A stretch of DNA of 64,000 nucleotides from Tetrahymena thermophila SB210 (taxonomy: Eukaryota > Ciliophora > Oligohymenophorea > Hymenostomatida > Tetrahymenidae), in contig NW_002476420.1 in assembly GCF_000189635.1 (NCBI RefSeq), positions 2,683-66,682 on the forward strand. Reading direction: 5' to 3'. Within the stretch, counting starts at the first letter, position 1; each line of letters starts with the position of its first letter. Below the pieces are notes generated by a model. It had not been told where the DNA came from, searched no databases, and was given only the letters and a program-made list of their open reading frames with translations. A program made the translations under genes and the position numbers. Positions 27,501 to 40,164 of the stretch are shown here, in pieces.

Positions 27501-29685
27501 CAAGTTTACATTAAAGCTTAGATAATATCTAAAGTTAAACAAATCTTTATTTTAATCCTTACAGATCACTTGATTCCTCGTTTATCACAGCTTTGACTTT
27601 TTCCTCAAGGGTTTAGTATTCTCTTTCTATTTGTTCTCTGTATTAATTTTAAAAATTATTTATCTTTTCTTTACAACATTCATCGTTTAATTTAGATTTT
27701 TTGAATTCGTAGAGAATAAATTGAATTTTTTCTTTAGCTCTTTGTATATCTGTTTAATTTTATTCAGTCATCTTTGCTGTTAATTCTTTTATTTTTTCAA
27801 AAATTGTCAGCTATTAGTTTTCCATAACTGAAATAACTGAATCAAAATTCTTAACAATTTAACTTTTAACATCATGAACAGGTAAAAATGTGCAGCTCTC
27901 TATATAGTTGATAATTTGCTGCATCTCATCGAAAAAATCAACAAATTTGTCTTGTTCTAAAAAGCTTTCTGACTTTTTCAATTGTTTTGAAATGTTTTCC
28001 TTCACTTAAGCAATAAATAAATGAATGGATTATTCATCTTTAACCACTTTTGCTAAAAATGACAACTTCTAGTAATATTCATTTACATTATTTTAATAGT
28101 ATGAAACAAATTCCAACTTCAAATTTTCTAGTAGTGCTGCAATAGCTCTTGACAAGGCTCCATCTAATTTTTTCACCAAATTTTCAGCTTAAGGTAAAAG
28201 ATCATATAAAATATCTATTTTAGAAAGTTCTAATTTAGTATTTAAAAAATTAGTAATTTATTGTTCATCGATTTTCTTGAGATTAATAATTTACTAAACA
28301 AATTAGTCAACACTTTAAATTTCACTATTTATGTATTCATCAAGTAAAGTAATGTTTTGCTCCCATTAATTAGCTATAGATGATAAATCTGGTATATTTT
28401 TTTTTAACAAATTTAATTAAGTAAGCTTTTTAAAAATCAGTACAAAATTTCTTTTTTATAAAGCTGTTTGTATTCTACTTTGATCTTATTTTAACTGCTG
28501 AGAAATGGAAGTTTCTGCTTCAGATGTAAAAAAACAAGTAAAAGCATCCTTTGGCATTTGAATAGCTTATTTATTTTTAATATGACTCTATATGAACTGA
28601 TATCCCTTGATACTCAAATCAAAGAAAACTATGTTTTTTTCATCTTAAGTTTATTATAACATAGCTTTAAGGACAGAAATAAATTCTTAATCTTTTTTTT
28701 AATCTGCGTTTAAATTTTGTAAAATATTTTAGAGTTTTTTGTGAAGTTGCTCCTTTTCCTTCTCATTTTAGAATTTAGAGAAGACAAATATGAATTTTCG
28801 AATTAGTTATTGAAAATTTTATTTAGGATTCACCATTTTTTTAATTACGTTTGCAAGACTTTTTATTCCTAAGCCTCTATCACAGATTTATTTTTCACTG
28901 ATTATTACAACAGGTTTTATGCTCTTACAAACTGAAATGCATTTATAAATTCCAGTTAGATTTGAAATTTCTGCTTCTAATCCTTCTGAATCAAAAAAAC
29001 CAGGAGTATCGCAAATGTTAATTTCATCATCATCACCATACTCATTTCCTTCTTAGTCTGAAGGCTTGATTTTAACAAGAGTGACAAACTTTGTTTCTGA
29101 TTTTGCATCAGGTTTAGAAATAACACGATCTAAAGCTTTGTATAAAGGATTAGCGGGTTCCCAGTGATATAATCCATTTTAACTGATTACTTATTAAATT
29201 TTTGATCCTGCTAAGTAGTGAATGAAAGTACTCTTTCCAGTACCTGTGAATCCAAGAACCATAACAACGTCCTAATTATTCATCTCTTTGCTAGAAATAT
29301 AGGATTCACTTACCTCATCTGATATTTTTTGGAAATTCAAAGGATTGATTGCTTCAAACAATCTGCTAATTTATATTTCTGCCTTTTCAAAGTTTTTATT
29401 TTTATACTCTTGTAGGCTATCTTCAAATAATGGTTTTATTTATCTAATAGTAGCTTCACTTTCTAACATTATCTATTCATTTATGCAATTAAAAAGAGGC
29501 ATACATTCTACATTTGAATGCTTTCGATTTAAATATTTTAGCAATTGTAAAATGAAATCATCTAAGCAAAAGTTATTAAATTTTTCTTCATGATCAAATA
29601 TCATTTGTTAATCTACTTATTATTCTGGAATTTAGTTATAAGATTAGATATCTTCTTCATCATTGCTTGAAAAGTCTAACTCCAT
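21547..29685 (-). CDS. GTPase-SecA-like helicase-VWA protein, copy 3 (intact, 2712 aa)
   Basis: A single intronless frame of 2712 residues with no in-frame TGA on a full check; stop TGA at 21547-21549, start ATG at 29683-29685 (same MELD start as copy 1). It keeps all motifs: GTPase Walker A GFTGTGKST, DTPGF, the SecA-like TGEGKS, DEVD, GVTGT, GRGID and GRTARQG, and the VWA MIDAS DVTGSMS. Its middle third is much closer to copy 1 than to copy 2, while in the VWA region copies 1 and 2 are identical over more than 200 bases and copy 3 differs. The role is unknown. From the domains, a nucleotide-driven protein-remodelling or substrate-threading machine with a VWA docking surface is a reasonable guess, but that is inference. 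Confidence 0.9.
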
Positions 29686-31620
29686 TTTCTTTTAGTTATT
29701 TGTTTAATTTTATTTAATTAATTTATTTATTTATTAAAATATTAAATAAAGGTAAAAGATAGTTTGTATTTAAATAATAATCTGATGAATTAGAATATTT
29801 TAGATTTAATGATTTAAATTTCAATTTTTTTTGGGGTTTAATAAGATGATTGATTTTTGAACATATTTAAGATCCGAATTAATTGATAAATATATAAAAC
29901 CACAATTAACACTTTGCTAGAGATAAATCCCTCAATTTATCATACAAACAGAGAATAGAGACCATTTTAAAATTGAGCACTATGAATCGAATTATTTTAA
30001 ATTTTTGAAATAGTATTTATTTTTTAGAATATTTAAATAAAAATTACTTTTACTACTCTCAAAAATAATGTTTATAAATTATTTAAGGGTATAAATAATA
30101 TAAAAATTATAAAAAAAGATAAAAATTTTAAACACCATAGTTATTTCTTAGGAAGGTATCGATTAAAAAAATTATATTATTTTTTCCCTAGCAATTATAA
30201 AATCATTTAAAAGAGAATATATGTATTTAAAAATTATTAATAAATAGTAAATAATAAATATTTAGAATTATTTTTAGATAAATATTTTATGAATTACAGT
30301 CAATCCTAAACATAGTTAGAAAAAAAAACTTTGAAAAACACTAAAGCTATAATAAATTACAAAGGCTTTAAAAAGATAAAAAAAGAGAGTATGAGGCTTA
30401 TTTATAGGGTATTTATTATTATACTTAGGTAAAATATTTAAAAAGGCAGAGAGTTTAGCAAAAGATTTATTTAATAAATTAACTTACATGCGTTTTTATT
30501 GACCTGTGAATAAAATAATATTAAAATCTTAAATTTAAGGTAGTTGTTATTCAAAAGAAGAGATCTATTAAATAAATAATGCCAATCATAATTTATAATA
30601 TTTGACAAGTATTATAGTTCAATCTACTTTAAGATAACTAGATAGAATAAAGTTAAGTGATTATAATACATATTATGTAAAGTTAGTATGGATCAGATTA
30701 ATCATATTATGTTTGCCATTTTTATAATAACTTTGCATCATGCTAAGGTTAAATAAAATACTTTAAAGCAGGATAAATATATTTTAGAATCTATAAATAA
30801 ATTGCAAAGTATACATACATACATCTTATGAATATGTTTTATAAAAGAAATAATAATTAAATTAGAATATTTAACGAATTAGAATATTAATTGTAATTAG
30901 AATATCAAACGTAATTAGAATATTAAACAAAATTAGAATATTAAACACAATTAGAATATTTAACGCTATTAGAATATTTAACGCAATTAAAATATTTAAG
31001 GTAATTATAATATTTTAAGTTAATTATAATTTAATGCAATGATTATATTCAACGTAATAAGAATATTTTAGGCAATTAGGATAAGTAAATTGTATAGAAA
31101 AAATTATCTATTATTAATTTATAAGAAATCAGTATGTAAACAATAAAAAATAAGTGGTATTTAATTTGCTTTTGAGTAGTTTAATATTTAGATATAATAT
31201 TTAATATCATACAAAGTTTTAAAAAAATAAACTAAATTAAAATAATATCAATCCACATTAATTAATGTACCCATTCGCTACTTTTCTCCAAAAATCTTTA
31301 CTTTTTATGAAAAAAAAAATAATTTTAAATTTTGAAAAGTTTTTACAAATTTTAATTTATTACAGTTAAAAAACGACTTATGTAAAATTTTTTATTACTA
31401 AAAAATTATCTAAAGTATTTTTAAAAATTATTTAAATGAAAAACAAGAACAAAAATGGAATTAAAACAAATAACCAAATATTATTTCTATAATTAAACTT
31501 AAATATTAAATAAGAGTTTGTTAATTAATTAAATTTTTCATTTTTTTATCAATAAAAAAAAACTGAGCAAATTAATTTTTCTTTTTTTGAGTTTATCTTG
31601 TCATGGTACATACTTTATAA
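29686..31620. repeat. Spacer 5' of copy 3 with conserved upstream block and 18-bp repeats
   Basis: No gene is seen. About 30,370-30,560 matches the block upstream of copy 1. About 30,855-31,090 is an array of units such as AATTAGAATATTAAACAC and AATTAGAATATTTAACGC. About 31,140-31,300 matches the block that lies 3' of the SecA-VWA copies. Here, however, the next gene is the unrelated kinase-like gene at 31621, so this marks the right boundary of the tandem array. Confidence 0.6.
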
Positions 31621-34542
31621 TCAACCATCTGATTCTATAAAATTACTTTCATCATTTAACTCTACTTAGCTGTCTTCTTATTCTATAGAATTCATCTATT
31701 CAAATGAATCTGCTTAATTGTCTTCTGATTCATAACTTTTTTCAGAAAATGAAGATTCACTAAAATTATTTAAATTTTATGCTCAAATTTTATTTGATTT
31801 TATAGAATTTATAGAGTTATCAAAATCCCATTAAAGTTCTTATATTTCTTCATTAGCTCTTTCCGAATTGAAATTCCCTTTAGAGTCTCCATCATACCAA
31901 CCCAGTTTCTTTGCAAAAGATACTGTTACTAGCCTTTTTATTTTGTATATTTGTGATAAATTGACTTAATCTTTAGAAAAATTATTATATAGATTTCCAT
32001 TAAAAACATAAATAAATTTTAATTTATTACAATTTGTTGAATCTATTTATTTGATAATATTTTTTAAATTATACTTTTATGAATTTCCCCCCAAATAAAA
32101 ACCTAATATTATGTTTAATTACTGAATTTATTAGCAACCTGATAAATCAAATTATTAAGCTTCATAATTATTTATTATTAGACTTAACTGCTATAGATGA
32201 GTAAATTCTGATATAAATTTTGCTCCTATTGTAATATTTCTATTTTATTTATATTCATTTATGTAGCTGGATCCAAATATATTTAAGCCTTACTCTAAAT
32301 GCAATTGGGCTTCAAAAGGCTCTTTAAAACTTTAAAACTCTTGAAGGTTAAAAATAATATAAGGTCCTTTGCCTATTAAATAATACATGTTATCATCAAA
32401 TATTAATATTTTTATTGCTAAGGGATCACTAAAACGAGATAACTTAATATTTAAAATAGCAAATTAATAATGTTAAAGAAAATTAATTTCTTTTTAATGT
32501 AATTCGTTTAAATTTATGATATGGCTAATATTAAAATCTTATTATTTTAAATCTATGTTACCAGCAGCTAGGTTAATTATATTTTATTATCTAAAATTGG
32601 TTAATAAATCTGCTTGAGTATAATTTTCAAGATTTTGTTCTTTGTCCTCATTCTGTTATTCATGTTTCATTTTTTAAATGGTTTAATCTTAACTAAAATT
32701 TTATACATTGAATTCAATTTTTAATTCGCCTGTTTATTTTAGTAAAAATTCACTTAATTATTTTGAATAATATTTTATAAAATCGCTCTCATAAGTTGAG
32801 AAAAAGGTATTTAGCTCTTTTACATTTTCTTTTAAATATTTATAAAAACTATTTTCTTCTGGGTTATCATTTATCATACCTAATATATATTTTTATTTAA
32901 TTTTGAATGAATCATCTTCCAATTTCAAATTAGTAATTTTAAAAAATTAATTTTTGTTCTAAAGATTTAAAACAGAATCGAGACTTGTACATTAATCTAA
33001 ATTTACAGATATTTAATTCATATGTTTTTTAGATATTTTTATTTTTAAATCACTTTTTAAAAGGAGATCATTATTTTCGATTAAACTTTACATGTAATTA
33101 TATAAGCTAGAAACTTCCTAAAGAGATTTTTCATTTATTTTTTAAAAGAATGTCTTTGCTAAATTATTCAACATTCCTCTATGATTTGTTAAACCAACTT
33201 TATCACAATCATATTAATTAAAAATACAATCTAAAAAAATTTCACAATATTCAGAAGAATAATCACTTAAGCTTATATCATCGATATAAAAATCGAAGAT
33301 ATCCTAACTTTGTTAATTTTTTTGAGTTTTAACTAACAAACTTGAAGGAGGAATATTATTTATTGATAGTCCATTATTTATTAGCAGATTGTAACAAAAT
33401 TAGATTAATTAAGATATCGGAGCACATTTTAAATCATATACACTTATTTAATCGTCCTAAATTGAAATTTTTTCAGCTAAAATGTAAAAACCTGTTTCAA
33501 CAGTAATTATCTCAGATTGTATAAAATTAGAACATAATTATTTTTTATTTTCTATGAGATATTAGTGTTTCGTTATCACCTATTCCGCCTTACTGATTTA
33601 ATTAAATTTTTCAGCTATTAATCTGATTTTTTAGCCCCTCTTTTATACTATGAGCTCAAAATAATTATTGTCCAACCTTTTTATCTCAAAAGCATCATAA
33701 AGGGGATGTTACTAAATAATCGAAAAAATTTCTAATTGATGAAATTGTAAAATTTTTGAAAATTTATCTTAAATTAAATCAGACAAGTCATTCTTTTTTA
33801 TTTTAACATTAACTTGCTCACATAAATCTTTCAATATCCCTTTTATTTTTTCACTATCTGCCAAGTCTTGAAAAACTGTTTGTTCTAATTCTAGCTCATT
33901 TGAATCATTTTCAATTTAAAGTTCATCTTTATCTTTATGAGAAACTTTGTTATTTGTAAAATAACTATTCGAGCGTTTATTTTCATGAATTAAATTTATT
34001 TTTACTTCAATCTTATTAGAATTAATGACGTTTACATAAAACTATGATATATTGCAATGATAGGTATCATTTTCATAAAATTAACTTGTTATATATTAAC
34101 CTATTTCTTTTAACAAAGGATCAAAAATATTGCTATCCAGTTTATACAGGTTTATAAATTGTAATAAAGTCATATTGCAATACTCCATTTCATAAATATA
34201 AAAGAGCTAATCTGTATCTAAAAAGTATTAGTCTAACAAATTTAAAAAGATGTCATTTCTAAAAGATTTGTTAAAAATTTCTTAATATTTTTCTAAATAT
34301 TCAATTCCTTTAGACTTTAAAACTATCAGCATTTTTTTCTTTTATTCTTTGACATCAAAGACTATTACATGACAGAATATATTTTAATTTTCTTCGTAAG
34401 AAAGAGTCTCTTAAACGATTTTCTTAAATTCGAACTGAGGTTTAAAACACTTTAAGCATAGCATTAGATAGCTTTTTTGAACTAGCTCTTCATAGCTAAT
34501 TTTACTTTATTTTTTTACAGTTTTAGAGTTATCCATTTTCAT
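31621..34542 (-). CDS. Pseudokinase-like protein with LRR-like C-terminus, paralog A (973 aa)
   Basis: A single frame from ATG 34540-34542 to TGA 31621-31623; a second in-frame ATG two codons downstream could also serve. Residues about 30-190 resemble a degenerate protein kinase N-lobe and hinge: MLIVLK where the ATP-binding lysine strand would be, LFYIYEMEYCNMTLLQFI at the hinge (113-130), and YHCNIS (161-166) where HRD would be. I see no glycine-rich loop and no DFG, so activity is doubtful. Residues about 730-900 contain leucine/isoleucine-spaced segments such as LQQLSLIINN and QLNIILGF, typical of irregular leucine-rich repeats. The last 60 residues are acidic and serine-rich. Glutamine is encoded largely by TAA/TAG. 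The family assignment rests on pattern recognition only. Its paralog lies at 37207-40164. Confidence 0.75.
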
Positions 34543-37206
34543 TTTTAATATTAGTATTTATCTTTTAGATTATTTAATTAAAATATATACTTATTTGATT
34601 GTTTGTTTGTTCCTTCTTTTTAAATAAATCAAAAAGATTTTCGCTCTTAAAATTAATCAGATTGTTAATTTAAAATTTGAATTCACTGTAGACAATAAAT
34701 TTTCACTAAATTTACTTTTTTTTAATTTTTGCAGATTATTTTTAAATACCAAATTAACTTATTTAGAGAATGAATAACTGACAACTATTATAAAAATAAG
34801 TCACTATATTATATATTAATGATGCGCAGTAAATTAAAATTCATCCAACTTTCATTTAATTAGCACTTACTTTACTTTATTATGTTTTGTATTTTTATAA
34901 ATAGACAAATTTGATATACACAATTAATTATCATTGAGATCAAATAACAACCAATATTAAGCGGTAACAAAAAAATTCTAATCGATGTATTCTTATTTAA
35001 AATCAATTAATTATCCTGTGAGATCTAATAATATTTTTGAATGAATGAAGTAGAAAAATGTCATAACAATTATTATTATTATTTGATAAAATTAAATACA
35101 TATTTTAGCTAACCTCCTTCAATTTAATATTTTGTCAAATCAATTTTTATTATTGCTATTATTTTTATTTAGGTAAAAACAAAAATAATATGAGCATTTA
35201 TTCATTTTAGATACTAATATTAAAGCGCCAAAATTTTTAAATTATAGTAGGAACTAAAAATGAAATATAATTAATTAAATTTGGCTTGAATTTAAATAAA
35301 TATTAATTAGTTATTGACTAAAACCAATTAATCATTTTGGATGGTTTATTTTTATCAATTACTTAAAATTGAAAATGCTCTAATTTTTAATATTTAGACT
35401 CTTCAATATATCTCAAGAAAAGATCTTTGATATCATAAATCAAATGAATCCATTTTTTAATATTCTAATTTTTCAAAAATGTTCTAAATATGAATTATAT
35501 AAATTAAAATAAAAAATAAATAAATAAAAATAATTAGAAAATAAATTCTAATCTACAGATTTAATATTTTATCATTAAAAAAATTTAGATTTATTAATTT
35601 TAATGAATTTATGTAATAATAATTATAACTTTTATTTATTTATTTATTTTTAACAGATACTTGGTTAGCTTTTTAAACTATTTGAAAAGATGTAAATTAA
35701 TTATTTATTAATTAGTCAAAAAAGAATTAATTTTAAATAGATTAAAAATGCATACAAAATATTGAAATAATAAAATATTTTTTAATTTTTTGAAAATAAT
35801 TATGAAAAAAAATCAAAAAAATTATCAATCTGATTTTTTTTTTTCAGAATATATCATATATATTATATTAATTTTGTGAATTTAAAGCATTCTAAAAACT
35901 AAAAAATAAAGCTGATTAAATCTAATTTAGCTTTATTTATTATTTTAATGAGATATATTAAATTTTACCTTTTTTAAATAAAATAGGTATTTCACTCTAG
36001 TTAATTAGTAGGAAAAAATGAAGAAAAAATATTAAAACATAAGATTAATAATTAATAAAATTAACAAAGAATCAAATAAAAAAAAAGAAATCATTATAAA
36101 AAGAAAAATGAAAATAAATTAAAAGAAAGAGCTTTAATGTTTTAAATTAACTTTTATAATTAAAAATATTACAATCCAAAACAAATAAACTGCTTTTATT
36201 AAGTGTAAGTTTTAAAGCAAAAAATAAAGAAAAAATATCAAATAATAAAATTAACTTAAATAGCTAAAAAAGTTTTGTTTTAATAAAATCTATGAATAAT
36301 GATGATAATTACTCTAATAAAAATTATTATTTAAATAAATTGAAAGTTAAATTTATAAAAATATTAATAATAATAATAAAAATAATATTTATAAATAAAA
36401 TATACTTGAGATCAATATGGAGAACCTAATGAGATAAAAGTGAAGAGCTTAAAAACTTTTTTTATTAATTTATATAAATATAAAGGATATTAATAAAAAA
36501 ATTAATAATTACTTCTTCTAATCTATAGTATTATTTAATCTATTATATCATTTATTTTTTTTTTCAAAATTATAGAATAGCAATTTATGGAATTTAATTA
36601 ATATAAATGGAAAGAAAGAACAAAAAAAATATAATAATTAATTATCAAATCTTAATTTATAAATTTGGCTTTATGAAGAGATACCACATAAAAATTAATT
36701 TAACATTCATTATTTAATCTTAATATTTGTATTTACTTAAAAATATAGTAGGAATTAAAGATGGCTAGTTAGTTAGTCATATTTGTAAAAATTCTAGTAA
36801 TTAATTAAGGTTCTTAAATTTTATAAAAATAATATTTATATGTAGATTTTTCTGTTTTAGCTCTGTAATTAATGGTAGGAATATTTATAATATCTCTAAT
36901 TATTCTTTTTAAATTATTAAAAAATTAACTAAAAAAATTTTTAAAAAGAGCAATTTATTTTATAAATAAAACTTTTATAAAAAATAAAACTCATAAGATT
37001 TTAAATAACAAATAAATTTAATTTTTAAAGTTAAAAAAGAAGGTAAGGTTGCTGCAACCTCAAAATTAAAAAATAAACTCCAATTTTTTAAATAAATTTT
37101 TAATTTGTTTGTTTGTTTTAGTATTTTGTTTCATCGATCATATTTATTTGCTCTCATTAATTAATTGTCTTCTGATTCATTATTTTCTACAGAAATTGAA
37201 GATTCA
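34543..37206. other. Intergenic; first 0.9 kb is part of a segmental duplication
   Basis: No gene is seen. About 34,543-35,440 (upstream of paralog A) is similar to 40,165-41,050 (upstream of paralog B), with shared runs such as cactatattatatattaatg-like sequence and attcatccaactttcattta-like sequence. The duplication therefore included promoter DNA. 35,440-37,050 is plain AT-rich sequence. Near 37,051 there is a small GGTTGC-T-GCAACC hairpin. About 37,100-37,206 still matches the acidic C-terminal coding region of paralog A but is out of frame in paralog B. Confidence 0.55.
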
Positions 37207-40164
37207 TCAGAACTATATAAAATTATTTAAATTATATGCTTATTTTTTATTTAATTTTATAGAATCTATAGAATCATCAAAATTCTATTAAAGTTATTCT
37301 AATTCATAATCTTATTTATATATATCAATAGAGCCATTAGAGTCTCCATCATACTAACCCTATTTACTTGCAAAAGATACTGTTACAAGTCTTTTTATTT
37401 TGTAAATTTGTGATAAATTGACTTCATCTTGATAATAATTTTCGTATTAATTATGAACATAAATAAATTTTAATTTATTACAATTTGTTGAATCTATTTA
37501 TTTGATAATATTTTTTAAATTATACTTATTCCTGTTATGATAATGTTAACTGAAAAATACTAATGTTAGATTTAATTACAGAATTTATTAGCAACCTGAT
37601 AAATCAAATTAGTAATCTTTATAATTATTTATAATTAGACTTAGCTATTATAGATGAGTAAATTCTGACAAAAATCTTGCTGCTAATGTAGAATTTCTAT
37701 TTTGTTTGTATTCATTTATGTAGCTGGATCCAAATACATTTAAGCTTTACTTTAAATCTTCTTCTACTTCATATATCTCTTTAAAACTTTAAAACTCTTG
37801 ATGATTAAAAATAATATAAGGTTTTTAACCTATTAAGTAATAAACGTTATCATCAAATATTAATACTTATATTCCTTTGCTCATATTTAAAATAGCAAAT
37901 TAATAATTTTAAAGAAGATTAATTTCTTTTTAAGGTAATTCATTTAAATTTATGATATTACTAATATTAAAATCATCATATCTTGAATTTATTCTGTCAA
38001 GCTAAATTATATTTTATTATCTAAAATTGGTTTGTTAAATTCTTTGAGTAGTTTATTGTTCAATATTTTGTTAATTTTATTCAATCTGTTATTCATTTAA
38101 AATATCAAATTAATAATTTTAAAGAAGGTTAATTTCTTTTTAAGGTAATTCATTTAAATTTCTGATATTACTAATATTAAAATCATCATATGTTGAATTT
38201 ATTCTGTCAAGCTAAATTATATTTTATTATCTAAAATTAGGTTGTTAACCTGCTTGAGTAGTTTTTTGTTCAATATTTTGTTATTTTTATTCAATCTGTT
38301 AATAATGTTTATTTTTTTAAATGGTCTGCTCAATTTAATCTTATCTAAAATTTTTTCCATCGAAATATATCAATATTTTACCTATTTGCTTTAGAAGAAA
38401 CTCACTTAATTATTTTGAATAAAATTTTATAAAATCATTCTCATAAATTGAGAAAAAGTTAATAATATTTTCTACTTCACTCTTTTTTTAATAATTATAA
38501 AAACTATTTTTTGGTTAATCCTTTATCTCATTTAACAAATCAGTAGTTTTAGTATTGAAAGAATCGTATGCCAATTTCAAATTGGTAATTTTAAAAAATG
38601 AATCTTTTTTTTATAAATTTAAAACCTCTCGATATCTATTTTCTAAAATTACAGATATTTAGTTCATATGTTTTTTAGATATTTTTATTTTTAAACTATT
38701 ATAATAAATGTAATGATAATTTTCTATTAAATTTTATATGTCATTAAATAAGCTAGAAACTTCCTACAGAGATTTTTCATTTATTTTTTAAAAGAACATC
38801 TTTGCTAAATTATTCAACATTCCTCTATGATTTTTTAAACCAACTTTATCATAATAATCATTTTATTTAAAAATAAAGTCTAAAAAAATTTCACAATATT
38901 CAGAAGAATAATCACTTAAGCTAATATCATCTATAATAAAATTGAAGATAAGTTAACCTTGTTAATTTATTTTAGCTTCAACTAACAAACTTGAAGGAGC
39001 AATATTATTTATTGATAGTCCATTCTTTATAAGCAGATTGTAACAAAATTAGATTAATTCAGATAGCGGAGCACATTTTAAATCAAGTAAACTTATTTCA
39101 TCTTTATCAATCGATACTTTTTCAGCTAAAACATAGAAACCTTTTTCAATAATAATTATCTCAGAGTTTATAAAATTAGTATATAATAATTCTTTATTTT
39201 CTAAGAGATGTTAGTGTTTCGCTATCACCTATTCCGCCATACTGATTTAGTTAAATTTTTCAGCTATTAATCTGATTTATTAGCCCCTCTTTTCTACAAT
39301 GAGTTCAAAGTAATTATTGTCCAACCTTTTAATCTCAAATGCATCATAAAGGGGATGTTACTAAATTATCTAAAAAATTTCTAATTGATGAAATTGTAAA
39401 ATTTTTGAAAATTTATTTTAAATTAAATCAGACAAGCCATTCTTTTTTATTTTAACATTAACTTGCTCACATAAATCTTTTAATATTCCTTTTATTTTTT
39501 CACTATCTGCCAAGTCTTGAAAAACAGTTTCTTCTAATTCTAGCTCATTTGAATTATTTTCAGTTTAAAGTTCGTCATTATGAGAAATTTAGTTATTTCC
39601 CAAATAATAAAGCGAGAGTTTATATTCATGAATTAAATTTATTTTTACTTCAATCCTATTTGAATTAATCACATTTACATAATACTAAGATATATCAAAA
39701 TTAAGAGTAAAGATTTTATCATATTAACTTGTTATATATTAACCTATTTCATTTAGCAAAGGATCAAAAATTTTGCTATTCAGTTTATACAGGTTTATAA
39801 ATTGTAATAAAGTCATATTGCAATGCTCCATTTCATAAATATAAAAGAGCTAATCTGTATCTAAAAAGTATTAGTCTAGCAAATTTAAAATGATGTCATT
39901 TCTAAAAGATTTGTTTAAAATTTCTTAATATTCTTCTAAATATTTACTATATGTATACTTTTAAACAATCAGCATTTTGTTCTTTTACTCTATGACATCA
40001 AAGACTATTACATGGCAGAATATGTTGTAAGAAGGAGTCTCTTTAACAATTTGCTTAACTTCAAACTGAGGTTTAAAGCACTTTAGACATAGCATAAGAT
40101 AGCTTTTTTGAATTAGCTATTGATAGCTATTTTCACTATGATTTACAATATTAGGGTTAATCAT
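37207..40164 (-). CDS. Pseudokinase-like protein with LRR-like C-terminus, paralog B (985 aa)
   Basis: A single frame from ATG 40162-40164 to TGA 37207-37209, clearly homologous to the gene at 31621-34542 along its whole length. The kinase-like hinge LFYIYEMEHCNMTLLQFI is kept, but the HRD-like site is more degraded than in paralog A and no DFG is seen. Two features are specific to it. A 210-bp direct repeat (37891-38100 and 38101-38310) duplicates 70 residues in frame around FNISNI and NLNELPQKEINLLQNYQF. The reading frame also ends at NNFIQF, while the following 100 bases still resemble paralog A's acidic tail in another frame; about ten extra bases near 37,210 explain the shift. It may be a drifting but still expressed copy. 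Confidence 0.75.
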
